This document shows, in pieces, positions 1 through 6,762 of a DNA stretch of 21,653 nucleotides (its first letter is position 1; each line of letters opens with the position of its first letter). The notes under the pieces are model-generated. The model ran no database searches. It had not been told where the DNA came from and was given only the letters and a program-made list of their open reading frames with translations. Origin of the DNA: RGIG2041 sp045578865 (GTDB taxonomy: Bacteria > Bacillota > Clostridia > UBA1381 > UMGS1253); the NCBI GenBank assembly GCA_045578865.1, contig JAZNLB010000007.1, positions 1 to 21,653 of the forward strand, written 5' to 3'. A program made the position numbers and the translations under genes.

Positions 1-141
1 TTTCGCTTTGCTCAAAACTCGATATGATATAAATCTCGTTGCCGAAAGGCAACATATCGAGTGCAAAGCACATATCGAGTCATTTATGACATATCGAAAA
101 TCTCACAAGAGATTTATATCGACGATTTCATCTTCGATGAA
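1..141. repeat. Hairpin mosaic array, ATATCGA linker
   Basis: Short perfect inverted repeats, each of different sequence, alternate with a constant linker ATATCGA(G). The linker is at 54-61, 72-79, 91-97 and 116-122, with its reverse complement CTCGATAT at 18-25. Inserts are GTTGCCGAAAGGCAAC (38-53), TGCAAAGCA (62-70), GTCATTTATGAC (79-90), AAATCTCACAAGAGATTT (98-115) and TTCATCTTCGATGAA (127-141). Each insert folds on itself with a loop of 2 to 4 bases, but arm sequences are unrelated. No open reading frame fits. The array may continue beyond the left edge. It lies directly upstream of the phage-type cassette. A second array with the same design but another linker is at 19160-19340. Function is unknown. 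Confidence 0.8.
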
Positions 142-261
142 CTCATTATACCACATTCGCTCCGGTTTCACAACAAAATTTTAAGTTGATAGTAGTAGAC
201 CCTTTTTTCGTGTTAAAATATAGCCAACTCGATCGGGAAAACAAAAATTTCCAAAAGCCTA

Positions 262-290
262 TTGACAAACATATGTTCGTTTATTATAAT
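262..290 (+). promoter_or_regulatory. Consensus promoter with LexA/SOS box
   Basis: TTGACA (262-267) and TATAAT (285-290) are separated by exactly 17 bases, a perfect housekeeping promoter. The spacer and the last two bases of the -35 contain CAAACATATGTTCG (266-279). Its reverse complement, CGAACATATGTTTG, fits the Gram-positive LexA/DinR operator consensus CGAACRNRYGTTYG at every position. LexA bound here would block RNA polymerase, so the downstream terminase cassette should be induced by DNA damage. The site is seen directly; the regulation is inferred. Confidence 0.85.
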
Positions 291-332
291 TATTATTGTC
301 AGAGGTTTTTGTCTGAGAGGAGGAAAACCTTG

Positions 333-536
333 ATGGATTACGAAAGCGATTTAATGGCCATGCTTGAGCAGGAAAGCACATTTTACACACAAGAAAAGCA
401 CACCTGCGTCGTATGCGAACGCCAAATCTACGACGGTGAGGCCTGTTACTGTTTCGAAGGCAACACCGTTTGCGAAAACTGCGAAACCGACTATGTCATG
501 GACCATTATTGGTATGCAACACCGAAAGACATTTAA
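333..536 (+). CDS. Small zinc-ribbon protein, phage-type, first gene of cassette
   Basis: A 67-residue protein. The start is placed at ATG 333 because AGGAGG lies at 318-323; TTG at 330 is an in-frame alternative, and the longer reading frame from 186 would start upstream of the promoter. Residues about 24-49 contain two CxxC pairs (CVVC and CENC) about 17 residues apart, a likely structural zinc knuckle. The rest is acidic and aromatic with no membrane segment. It is the first gene behind the LexA-box promoter and 27 bases ahead of the ArpU-like gene. Small zinc-ribbon proteins are common in phage late-regulator neighbourhoods, but I cannot assign a specific function. It could bind DNA or a protein partner. 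Confidence 0.7.
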   Translation: MDYESDLMAMLEQESTFYTQEKHTCVVCERQIYDGEACYCFEGNTVCENCETDYVMDHYWYATPKDI

Positions 537-563
537 TATCTTAATTTAATGAAGGGAGGCACT

Positions 564-1025
564 TTGAAAGCCGAGAACAGCCTGCGGGCTATCCTCTCTT
601 GGCCGAACACACAAATGAAAAAAGACAACATTAGAGATTATGCTGTAGATGCGTTTCGTTTCTATGCATCTTTGCAGTGCAAGCCGGACAAAGCCGCCGC
701 TCGTTTTGCCTTACAACGAAAAACGCTCAAGCGCGGTTTAAAAAGTGCTGATTTGCGCGCCTCCGAGGCCGCTCTGCAGGATGTATACGCCGTAATCGAC
801 ACCATCCACATGCTCAACACCCTAAGCAACGGAAAAGAGATTTTAAAAACACTCGAAACTGTATATTTTTCAAATCCGAACGCAGATATGCGCCGCGGTG
901 AAATTGAAAATCGCGTTATGTATGTCACATTGATAACGCACATTTCATCCGCAACGGCGTACCGACATCTTGCCTTGTGCAGAAGACTGTTTGCCGAGGC
1001 GCGCGGTCTGCGGCTTGCGGCATAA
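564..1025 (+). CDS. ArpU/RinA-like phage late transcription regulator
   Basis: A 153-residue basic, helical protein. I chose TTG 564 because GGGAGG (554-559) is correctly spaced before it; ATG 549 has no ribosome site. The C-terminal part, about residues 105-150, looks like a sigma-4/helix-turn-helix domain of the ArpU type: an acidic-aromatic helix, then 'THISSATAYRHL' as the recognition-like segment, then a basic helix ending in a leucine/arginine-rich tail. ArpU and RinA proteins activate late genes of Gram-positive phages and typically sit just upstream of the terminase genes, as here. The family call rests on motif pattern and position, not on an alignment. Confidence 0.6.
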   Translation: MKAENSLRAILSWPNTQMKKDNIRDYAVDAFRFYASLQCKPDKAAARFALQRKTLKRGLKSADLRASEAALQDVYAVIDTIHMLNTLSNGKEILKTLETVYFSNPNADMRRGEIENRVMYVTLITHISSATAYRHLALCRRLFAEARGLRLAA

Positions 1026-1046
1026 TATGAAACGAAAGGATAAGCT

Positions 1047-1364
1047 ATGAAAAACAATGTAACACCCGAACAAATGAAGGCAGACATCGTAAAACGCACA
1101 TTGGCGATGCTTCTGCAAAGAATAAATTTTTCCAAAAGAAACGCAGGAAAGTGCTTTGAACTGATTGAAAAAATTGAAAGCGACAGTGATTTTACCATCA
1201 CGGAAAAAAAGGCACTGCTCGGCAAAATCAACAGTTATTTCCTTCTCAGCACCGACGATTTGCTCGATATTGCAAAGGCGCTGACCGAAAGCACCAGTGC
1301 ACCGGCAAACAGCGGTCAGGTGCGTGTAGTGTTGGCGGAGGAGGTTGAAAAATGGGCAACATAA
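1047..1364 (+). CDS. Probable terminase small subunit
   Basis: A 105-residue, charged, mostly helical protein beginning at an ATG preceded by AAAGGA. It overlaps the start of the large terminase gene by 13 bases. That position, together with its size and the short C-terminal segment ending 'EEVEKWAT', fits a phage terminase small subunit, which recognises phage DNA and presents it to the large subunit. No helix-turn-helix is obvious at the N-terminus, so sequence alone does not prove the role. An alternative is an uncharacterised adaptor unique to this cassette. Translational coupling to the next gene is likely, because that gene's GGAGGAGG lies inside this coding sequence. Confidence 0.5.
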   Translation: MKNNVTPEQMKADIVKRTLAMLLQRINFSKRNAGKCFELIEKIESDSDFTITEKKALLGKINSYFLLSTDDLLDIAKALTESTSAPANSGQVRVVLAEEVEKWAT

Positions 1365-2716
1365 ACGAGCGCATCTTAGCACTCACCAAGCCCTATCCCA
1401 AACAGGAAGCCTTTTTTACCGCCGATTCGCGCTACATCGCCTACGGCGGTGCGCGCGGCGGTGGAAAAAGTTGGGCGGCACGCATCAAAGCCGTACTCCT
1501 CGCCTTAGAATACGACGGCATTCAAATCCTGTTTTTACGCCGCGATTTGCAGTCGCTGCGCGAAAACCACATCTATCCGCTCATGTCCCTTTTAAAAGAT
1601 GTAGCGCAATACAAATCGGCCACGCGCTGCTTTATCTTTGAAAACGGCAGTCGTATTGTGCTCGGTTACTGCGCCGCCGACCGCGATGTGCTGCAATATC
1701 AGGGGCAAAGTTATGATGCCATTTTTATGGAGGAGGCAACGCAATTCAGCGAATTTATTTTTTTAGCACTGACCGAATCCAACCGTACCAGCGGACTTTT
1801 AAAAAAGACCTTTTCACCAAGAATGTATTTTACTTGCAATCCCGGCGGCATTGGACATAATTGGGTTAAGCGCCTGTTTATCGACAAAAACTACAAAAAC
1901 AGCGAACGCGCTTCGGATTACACCTTTATCGCCTCACGCGTATACGACAATCCGTTTCTTTTAGAAAACTCTCCGGACTATGTGCGCGCTCTTGAAAACC
2001 TGCCGCCGAACCGTCGTAAAGCGATGCTCGACGGCGACTGGGATGTGTTCGAAGGACAGTATTTTGCGGAATTCGACCGCGAGGTACATGTCATTGATCC
2101 CTTTGAATTGCCGCACGATGTATCGCGCTATATCAGCATCGACTACGGTCTGGATATGCTCGCCTGTCTGTGGATTGCCATAGACCGCTACGGACACGCT
2201 TTTGTTTACCGCGAACTGTATCAATCCGGATTGATTTTATCCGAGGCGGCACAAAAAATCGCCGAATACAACTGTGGCGAAACCCTGCGCGCCGCCTATG
2301 CACCGCCCGATTTGTTTAACCGTCGCCAGGAAACAGGCCAAAGCGCCATTGATATTTTTGCTGCACACGGGCTTTCATTTTACAAAGCGGACAACAACCG
2401 CGTGCGCGGTTGGTACTCTGTCAAGGAGTGGCTCAGACCCGTAACAGATACAGATGGTCAACTGCGACCGCGCCTACGGATTTTCAGAAATTGCAAAAAC
2501 TTAATCCGCACTCTGCCGGCGCTTTGTTTTGATGATAAAAATCCAAACGACACGGCGCTGCATCCGCACGAACTGACACACGCACCGGATGCCCTTCGCA
2601 GCTTTACCGCCTCCGTACATATTCCCTATACGCCGGAAATTGATTTTCTTACGCAGAGCGAAAAGGGCGATACAGATATTTCTGAGTATGAAGATTTCTT
2701 GCGCTACGGCACTTGA
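1352..2716 (+). CDS. terL: Phage terminase large subunit (ATPase plus nuclease)
   Basis: A 454-residue, apparently intact packaging motor. The N-terminal ATPase has Walker A GGARGGGKS (residues 32-40), Walker B IFMEE (124-128) and coupling motif TCNPGG (161-166). The C-terminal RNase H-like nuclease keeps its acidic residues: D264 in 'SIDYG', D320 in 'APPDLF' and D413 in 'HAPDALRSF'. The length is normal for the family. The start ATG has GGAGGAGG 7 bases upstream. In phages this enzyme cuts concatemeric DNA and pumps it into the procapsid through the portal. Here no portal, protease or capsid gene follows: after 163 bases comes a small helical gene, a terminator, and then host genes. It is either a trimmed prophage remnant or a retained packaging-motor cassette. 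Confidence 0.93.
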   Translation: MGNINERILALTKPYPKQEAFFTADSRYIAYGGARGGGKSWAARIKAVLLALEYDGIQILFLRRDLQSLRENHIYPLMSLLKDVAQYKSATRCFIFENGSRIVLGYCAADRDVLQYQGQSYDAIFMEEATQFSEFIFLALTESNRTSGLLKKTFSPRMYFTCNPGGIGHNWVKRLFIDKNYKNSERASDYTFIASRVYDNPFLLENSPDYVRALENLPPNRRKAMLDGDWDVFEGQYFAEFDREVHVIDPFELPHDVSRYISIDYGLDMLACLWIAIDRYGHAFVYRELYQSGLILSEAAQKIAEYNCGETLRAAYAPPDLFNRRQETGQSAIDIFAAHGLSFYKADNNRVRGWYSVKEWLRPVTDTDGQLRPRLRIFRNCKNLIRTLPALCFDDKNPNDTALHPHELTHAPDALRSFTASVHIPYTPEIDFLTQSEKGDTDISEYEDFLRYGT

Positions 2717-2827
2717 AAAAGTACACAATTCGTGAACACTTCGCTATATTTTGTCGCATCGTGTCAGAATATACACAATATTGTAGATATATATTCAAAA
2801 CACGCAACTTTTGTCTGCCGTTTCCTC

Positions 2828-2856
2828 TTGCACATTCCCGAAGTCTGTGCTAGGCT
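2828..2856 (+). promoter_or_regulatory. Candidate internal promoter
   Basis: TTGCAC (2828-2833) and TAGGCT (2851-2856) are spaced by 17 bases, just ahead of the AAAGGA ribosome site of the 64-aa gene. The -10 matches consensus weakly. If real, it would uncouple the last gene of the cassette from the LexA-controlled promoter. Confidence 0.35.
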
Positions 2857-2879
2857 GAAAAAGAAAGGAAGCGAGCATA

Positions 2880-3074
2880 ATGACAGAGACGAACGAAAAA
2901 CTGCAAGCCTTGCACGAGGTAGCGGATGTTTTAAAAGAAAAATTAAACGAGGTCCGTCAAAACGGCAAGTTTCAGACCGCACTTGCCCTGGCAGAAACTG
3001 TGGACAAACTGGAAAACTATATAAAAGAGCGTGAAGAAGGCTTAAAACAACCAAAAGGACATTTACAACCGTAA
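2880..3074 (+). CDS. Small helical protein of unknown function
   Basis: A 64-residue, highly charged protein preceded by AAAGGA. Residues about 1-55 are compatible with two amphipathic helices, possibly a coiled-coil hairpin. There is no signal peptide, cysteine pair or membrane segment. It stands 163 bases after the large terminase gene, and its stop codon lies inside the terminator hairpin, so it is the last gene of the transcription unit. I do not recognise the family. Confidence 0.6.
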   Translation: MTETNEKLQALHEVADVLKEKLNEVRQNGKFQTALALAETVDKLENYIKEREEGLKQPKGHLQP

Positions 3075-3087
3075 ATGTCCTTTTTTT
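3053..3087 (+). terminator. Rho-independent terminator, bidirectional
   Basis: A 14-bp perfect stem (3053-3066 with 3071-3084) and a 4-base loop, with a T run to 3087. A-rich sequence on the other side allows it to also serve the minus-strand SulP gene ending at 3143. It closes the terminase cassette. Confidence 0.9.
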
Positions 3088-3142
3088 GTATATACTTTAT
3101 TGTTGATTTTAATGCGCTTATGGCGTCGCTTTTAAAACAACA

Positions 3143-4804
3143 TTATTCACTTTGCGCCGGAATGAAAACCTCTCGTTCAATTACCCGCATCGCCGCAACG
3201 GCATCCCACAAGATGTTCGCCTCGCCGATTTTTTGTACAAAACCGCTATTTTCAAATTCCGCACGCACGCGCTCGTTTAAACCGCAAAACAACATGCGGA
3301 TACCCTTCGCCGTAAACGCATCATAAATCTCTTCTAGTTCGATTAAGGCACTTGCATCTATGCTCGGTACACCACGCATAGAGAAAATCACATCTAATGT
3401 ATCTGCCTCGATTTCATCGAGCGCCTCGGTTAATCTGTCCTGCGTACCGAAAAACATCGGACCGGACAGATACACGATTTTCGTGTGTTTGTAACTGCCG
3501 ACAATGCCCTGCTGCTGTGTTTTTTCTCTATCCACATTGCTGATAGACACGCGCAGATTACAACTTTGAACAATAAATACAAGGGCAGAAAATACAATGC
3601 CGATTACAATCGCCGTTGCAAGGTCGAACACCACGGTCGAAAGCATGGTAATCAAAAACTGTGCGCTCTCCGTATACTTTTTGCTTTTAAACAAACCGCC
3701 GATGTTTTTCCAGTTGTTGAGTCTCCACGCCGTAACCATCAATATCCCCGAAAGTGCCGCAAGAGGAATTCGTTTCATAACCGGTCCGAGCAAAAACATG
3801 GACAATATCAGCGTAATCGAATGAATTACATTGACCAAACGGGTCTGGCCGCCATTTTTAATCCCCACACTTGTGCGCGCAATCACAGCCGCCGTCGGCA
3901 CACCACCGAAGAGCGGAATAACCATATTACCGATCCCCTGCGCCACCAGCTCGCGCTGCAAATCAATCTTTTCACCTTTCATTTTGCCTGCGCTGGCGCC
4001 GCACAAAAGGCTTTCCACCATGCCCAAAACCGCAACGGAAAACGCCGGCGCAAGGTAAGCGGAAATATTTTTAAAATCAATTCCCGTTTTCAAAAGTGCA
4101 GCATCGGTCATCAGGCTTTTTGGAATGTCGCCCACTTCCGAAACTACGCCGCCCTGCGGAAAAATCAGCATATTGGCTATCAAAGTTACAATGAGCGCCG
4201 CCAGGGATGACGGAAATTTCTCCTGCCATTTCTTCGGATAAATCACCATTAAAATGACAACCGCCAAGCCAAACAGCATCGTCGGCACATGAATATCAAA
4301 ACCAATTTGAAAATACGATACAATTTTTTCAAGCGTGCTCGCACCGACAGAGGTTGTCCCAAAAAAGCTATCCACCTGGCTAAATGCAATAATGATAGCC
4401 ACGCCGGAGGTAAATCCCATAATGACCGCGTTCGGTATGTACGAAACCAATTTGCCTACCCTGAAAAGCGCAAACAAAAGCATAATCGCACCGGCAATCA
4501 GCCCCGCCGTTAAAATACCCGTAATGCCGTAAGTCATGGCAAGCACGAGCAAAACCGCCGACATCGTTCCCGTCGGGCCGGAAATCTGAAACGATGCACC
4601 GCCGAGACCACCGACAAGAATACCGGAAAAAATCGCCGTAATCAATCCTGCCGCCGCATCTGCTCCTGCACTGACACTAAATGCCAGAGCAAACGGAAGT
4701 GCAACCGCCGCAACCGTGATACCTGCCATTAAGTCCTTTGTAAATCTGGATACATTATAACCGGAAAATTCTCTTTTTAAATCCCGGACATACTTTTTAA
4801 CCAA
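3143..4804 (-). CDS. SulP-family (SLC26) anion transporter with STAS domain
   Basis: An inner-membrane permease of about 553 residues. The N-terminal two thirds is strongly hydrophobic with many membrane helices, including the family-typical 'SGPTGTMSAVL' and 'NAVIMGFTSGVAIII' segments. The C-terminal ~130 residues form a cytoplasmic STAS domain with the 'PSIDASAL' loop. SulP proteins move sulfate, bicarbonate or dicarboxylates; the substrate cannot be read from sequence. I place the start at TTG 4804, with AGAGGAG at 4814-4820. The first ATG at 4870 lies on the -35 box of the gene's own promoter and cannot be translated from it. The gene appears monocistronic. Confidence 0.9.
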   Translation of the reverse strand: MVKKYVRDLKREFSGYNVSRFTKDLMAGITVAAVALPFALAFSVSAGADAAAGLITAIFSGILVGGLGGASFQISGPTGTMSAVLLVLAMTYGITGILTAGLIAGAIMLLFALFRVGKLVSYIPNAVIMGFTSGVAIIIAFSQVDSFFGTTSVGASTLEKIVSYFQIGFDIHVPTMLFGLAVVILMVIYPKKWQEKFPSSLAALIVTLIANMLIFPQGGVVSEVGDIPKSLMTDAALLKTGIDFKNISAYLAPAFSVAVLGMVESLLCGASAGKMKGEKIDLQRELVAQGIGNMVIPLFGGVPTAAVIARTSVGIKNGGQTRLVNVIHSITLILSMFLLGPVMKRIPLAALSGILMVTAWRLNNWKNIGGLFKSKKYTESAQFLITMLSTVVFDLATAIVIGIVFSALVFIVQSCNLRVSISNVDREKTQQQGIVGSYKHTKIVYLSGPMFFGTQDRLTEALDEIEADTLDVIFSMRGVPSIDASALIELEEIYDAFTAKGIRMLFCGLNERVRAEFENSGFVQKIGEANILWDAVAAMRVIEREVFIPAQSE

Positions 4805-4841
4805 GAAAAACATCTCCTCTGTATACATTTCGCAATATCTC

Positions 4842-4870
4842 ATTATACGCTTATTCATAATGAAAATCAA
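4842..4870 (-). promoter_or_regulatory. Promoter of the SulP gene
   Basis: On the minus strand TTGATT (4870-4865) and TATAAT (4847-4842) are separated by 17 bases. Transcription should begin near 4835, leaving a leader of about 30 bases before TTG 4804. This decides the start choice for the transporter. Confidence 0.7.
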
Positions 4871-4873
4871 CAG

Positions 4874-4903
4874 AAAAAAAACACAATCTCCCTGTGTTTT
4901 TTT
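4874..4903 (-). terminator. Terminator after the CYTH gene
   Basis: AAAAAAACACA (4875-4885) pairs with TGTGTTTTTTT (4893-4903), giving an A-rich/U-rich stem followed by T residues on the minus strand. It lies just past the CYTH stop codon and before the SulP promoter. Confidence 0.75.
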
Positions 4904-4909
4904 GTTTGT

Positions 4910-5413
4910 TTATTTATCTTTGTTTTTGCGCGCCAAATATTTGTTGCTGTATTCTTCTTTTCCCGTTACCTCGCACAAAACCTGCACAAAATCCGGCAGG
5001 CAAATCTGCTGATTTTCGTCTTGCAACTCAATTTCCAGAATGGCCCAGTCTGCAATCTGCGGATAGACATCAATTTCGTACATTATATCGCTGCTTGGGA
5101 TACAATAGCGATGCTTTTGAAGCGTCCGCATAGATGGCTCTGCTTCAAACAGCAATCGTTCATACTCCGTTTCGCCGATTTCATATTCGCGCTCAATGCG
5201 GCGCATCGCAGACAAAAACACCTTTTCCGTATAGGTGTATACCGTGCTCTCCGCACCACTTCGCATACGCACACGGCGTTCGGCGCCATCTGCCCCCGGC
5301 GTTAAATATGTTTGCTCAATTTTTGTCTTTTCACATCCGCACTGCGCGAGCAAAGCCTCTTCGTCCGGATAGACAATTAAAAATTTTCGTTCAATCTCCA
5401 ATGGCGCACACAT
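4910..5413 (-). CDS. CYTH domain protein, probable tripolyphosphatase
   Basis: A 167-residue protein with the diagnostic N-terminal ExExK motif 'EIERK' (residues 6-10), followed by alternating charged strands of the tunnel-shaped CYTH fold: 'RRVRMR', 'YTYTEK' and, near the C-terminus, 'AILEIEL'. CYTH enzymes hydrolyse inorganic triphosphate or thiamine triphosphate with divalent metal; the bacterial class IV adenylate cyclase belongs to the same family. Length and motif placement fit the small stand-alone phosphatases best, but the substrate is not determined. The start at ATG 5413 is supported by GGAGGA. It has its own promoter and terminator, so it is monocistronic. Confidence 0.85.
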   Translation of the reverse strand: MCAPLEIERKFLIVYPDEEALLAQCGCEKTKIEQTYLTPGADGAERRVRMRSGAESTVYTYTEKVFLSAMRRIEREYEIGETEYERLLFEAEPSMRTLQKHRYCIPSSDIMYEIDVYPQIADWAILEIELQDENQQICLPDFVQVLCEVTGKEEYSNKYLARKNKDK

Positions 5414-5433
5414 AGGTCATTCCTCCGCGCAAA

Positions 5434-5462
5434 ATTGTAGCACAACCTGCCTTTTTTGTCAA
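5434..5462 (-). promoter_or_regulatory. Promoter of the CYTH gene
   Basis: On the minus strand TTGACA (5462-5457), 17 bases, TACAAT (5439-5434). The leader is only about 20 bases and carries the GGAGGA ribosome site. Confidence 0.75.
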
Positions 5463-5471
5463 TCTCTTCAC

Positions 5472-5501
5472 AACAGACGAAGTCTCTTGACTTCGCCTGT
5501 T
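5472..5501 (-). terminator. Hairpin after the Cys-rich peptide gene, weak terminator
   Basis: Thirteen-base arms (5472-5484 and 5489-5501) pair with a single G-U wobble in minus-strand RNA around a 4-base loop. It follows the stop codon of the Cys-rich peptide but lacks a good T tract, so termination is uncertain. Confidence 0.45.
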
Positions 5502-5505
5502 TAGA

Positions 5506-5676
5506 CTACTTTTCCGTTTGCTCACCTTCACATGACGATTTGTTGCACGCATCCGCATGCGGACACCCACCACAACCGCCGCAAGCACAATTTCCGCTTT
5601 TTTTCTTCTTATGTACATATACAACTGCTGCAACACAAACAACAATTAAAATTAGAATTAAAATCAAATCTGCCAC
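5506..5676 (-). CDS. FeoB-associated-type Cys-rich membrane peptide
   Basis: A 56-residue protein starting at GTG 5676 with a strong GGGGGGAGGA site 7-8 bases upstream. One membrane helix spans residues about 3-21, followed by a KKKK stop-transfer stretch and a cytoplasmic cysteine cluster 'CACGGCGGC...C...C'. Size, helix and cysteine pattern match the FeoB-associated Cys-rich membrane protein family, usually encoded after feoB and thought to help ferrous iron uptake. No feoA or feoB is present in this window, so this copy is an orphan; its metal ligand role is inferred. Confidence 0.75.
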   Translation of the reverse strand: MADLILILILIVVCVAAVVYVHKKKKSGNCACGGCGGCPHADACNKSSCEGEQTEK

Positions 5677-5768
5677 AACTGTTTCCTCCCCCCGATGATT
5701 CTCGCTGCACATGCAACTATCGTTGATACTTTCACCATGCACCCTCACTTGCATCTGCATTTACACCC

Positions 5769-5797
5769 ATTATATATTGACTTCTGCACTTTTTCAA
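5769..5797 (-). promoter_or_regulatory. Promoter of the Cys-rich peptide gene
   Basis: On the minus strand TTGAAA (5797-5792), 17 bases, TATAAT (5774-5769). It implies an untranslated leader of about 85 bases. It lies back to back with the plus-strand promoter at 5806-5834. Confidence 0.65.
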
Positions 5798-5805
5798 TTC
5801 TTTTC

Positions 5806-5834
5806 TTGAATTTCAGCCAAAAAAGGCGTATACT
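5806..5834 (+). promoter_or_regulatory. Promoter of the 234-aa unknown gene
   Basis: TTGAAT (5806-5811), 17 bases, TATACT (5829-5834). AGGAGG follows at 5851. The two divergent -35 boxes are only 8 bases apart, so the two promoters probably compete. Confidence 0.7.
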
Positions 5835-5862
5835 GAAAAAAACAATATGCAGGAGGATACAT

Positions 5863-6567
5863 ATGCACTTTTTTAAATCCCTGTTTCAAAGAAAAAACAA
5901 AACCGAACCGATAACTGAAAAAACGCCGCTTCGTGAATATCAGATGGTTGAACTGATGGGCAGAGCCATCACGGTCGGCGAAAAAACCTATGTGCCGCTT
6001 CATATGTGCGTCTACGAAGACAGCCTGTTTTTTGAATTTGATGTGTATGAAAAAGATGCAACCGACAAAAGCGGCGCTGCCAAACAAAGTTTCACTTTTC
6101 CCATCACAAAAAGTCGCTTTGTACCAATAGAGTTTGAAGGCGTACCTTTCTTTTGGGATATGCAAGACGATTCTTTTCGCTGGCGTCCGAGAAAGGCAGC
6201 AGAAAACGCGCACGAAATCAATGCTTGGATTTGTGCCTTTGACAACGGGGATTTAAGCGTAGAAAAAGTCTTTGCCGAGCATAATTTATCCGAAAAAGCG
6301 CTTGCCTATGCGTACCAGTCGGACGATGCCTGTTACTACTGGAATATGGACGACAGTTCTCACTTTCCGGTCATTTACGAAATTCCGGGTGCGTTTAAGG
6401 CACATTTGAACACGAACTCACTGTTAGACCCGAATATGATGCATGTCATCAATCAGATTGCGTTTTTCACCAACAGTTTCAGCCAGGACGAACCATCGGA
6501 TATAAAAGAAATCTATACGCAGTACAAAGAGCGCTATGCAAAACCGCTTTGGACACCAAAGCAATAG
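5863..6567 (+). CDS. Conserved-looking hypothetical protein, 234 aa
   Basis: Start ATG 5863 follows AGGAGGATACAT; reading further upstream would cross the promoter. The protein is soluble, acidic and rich in tryptophan, tyrosine and phenylalanine, with no signal peptide, membrane helix, cysteine motif or nucleotide-binding loop. A basic N-terminus of about 20 residues precedes a likely beta-rich domain (about 25-125) and a more helical C-terminal half. I do not recognise the family. It is transcribed alone, divergently from the Cys-rich membrane peptide, with no clear terminator before the nagB promoter. Confidence 0.75.
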   Translation: MHFFKSLFQRKNKTEPITEKTPLREYQMVELMGRAITVGEKTYVPLHMCVYEDSLFFEFDVYEKDATDKSGAAKQSFTFPITKSRFVPIEFEGVPFFWDMQDDSFRWRPRKAAENAHEINAWICAFDNGDLSVEKVFAEHNLSEKALAYAYQSDDACYYWNMDDSSHFPVIYEIPGAFKAHLNTNSLLDPNMMHVINQIAFFTNSFSQDEPSDIKEIYTQYKERYAKPLWTPKQ

Positions 6568-6665
6568 ACACAAAAGAGATGCTCACGCCCTGAAAACAAT
6601 TCTTGAATTTATAATAAAATTTAAGTCTGCGTGCTAAAAAATTCTAAATTCGACAATATTTTTTC

Positions 6666-6694
6666 TTGACAACAATTTTAAAAAGTAGTATATT
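6666..6694 (+). promoter_or_regulatory. Promoter of nagB
   Basis: TTGACA (6666-6671), 17 bases, TATATT (6689-6694). It leaves a leader of about 60 bases before nagB. I see no clear operator. Confidence 0.75.
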
Positions 6695-6762
6695 TTGATT
6701 AGACTTATGTAAGCTATAGAGTAGAAATTTCATAAGCCAATTTAATTTCGGAGTGTGAAAAC

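Noticed and set aside
1..141. CRISPR array
   Set aside because: The constant part is only 7-8 bases and the variable parts are palindromes, not unique spacers; no cas genes are present. The same applies to 19160-19338.
186..332. Longer N-terminus of the zinc-ribbon protein
   Set aside because: It would start upstream of and read through the promoter and LexA box; the AGGAGG at 318-323 marks ATG 333.
2717..2879. cos or pac site after the terminase gene
   Set aside because: The stretch is AT-rich with only weak inverted repeats; nothing specific supports a packaging site.
3485..4210. 241-aa plus-strand frame
   Set aside because: It lies wholly opposite the SulP gene and has the biased composition of an antisense shadow.
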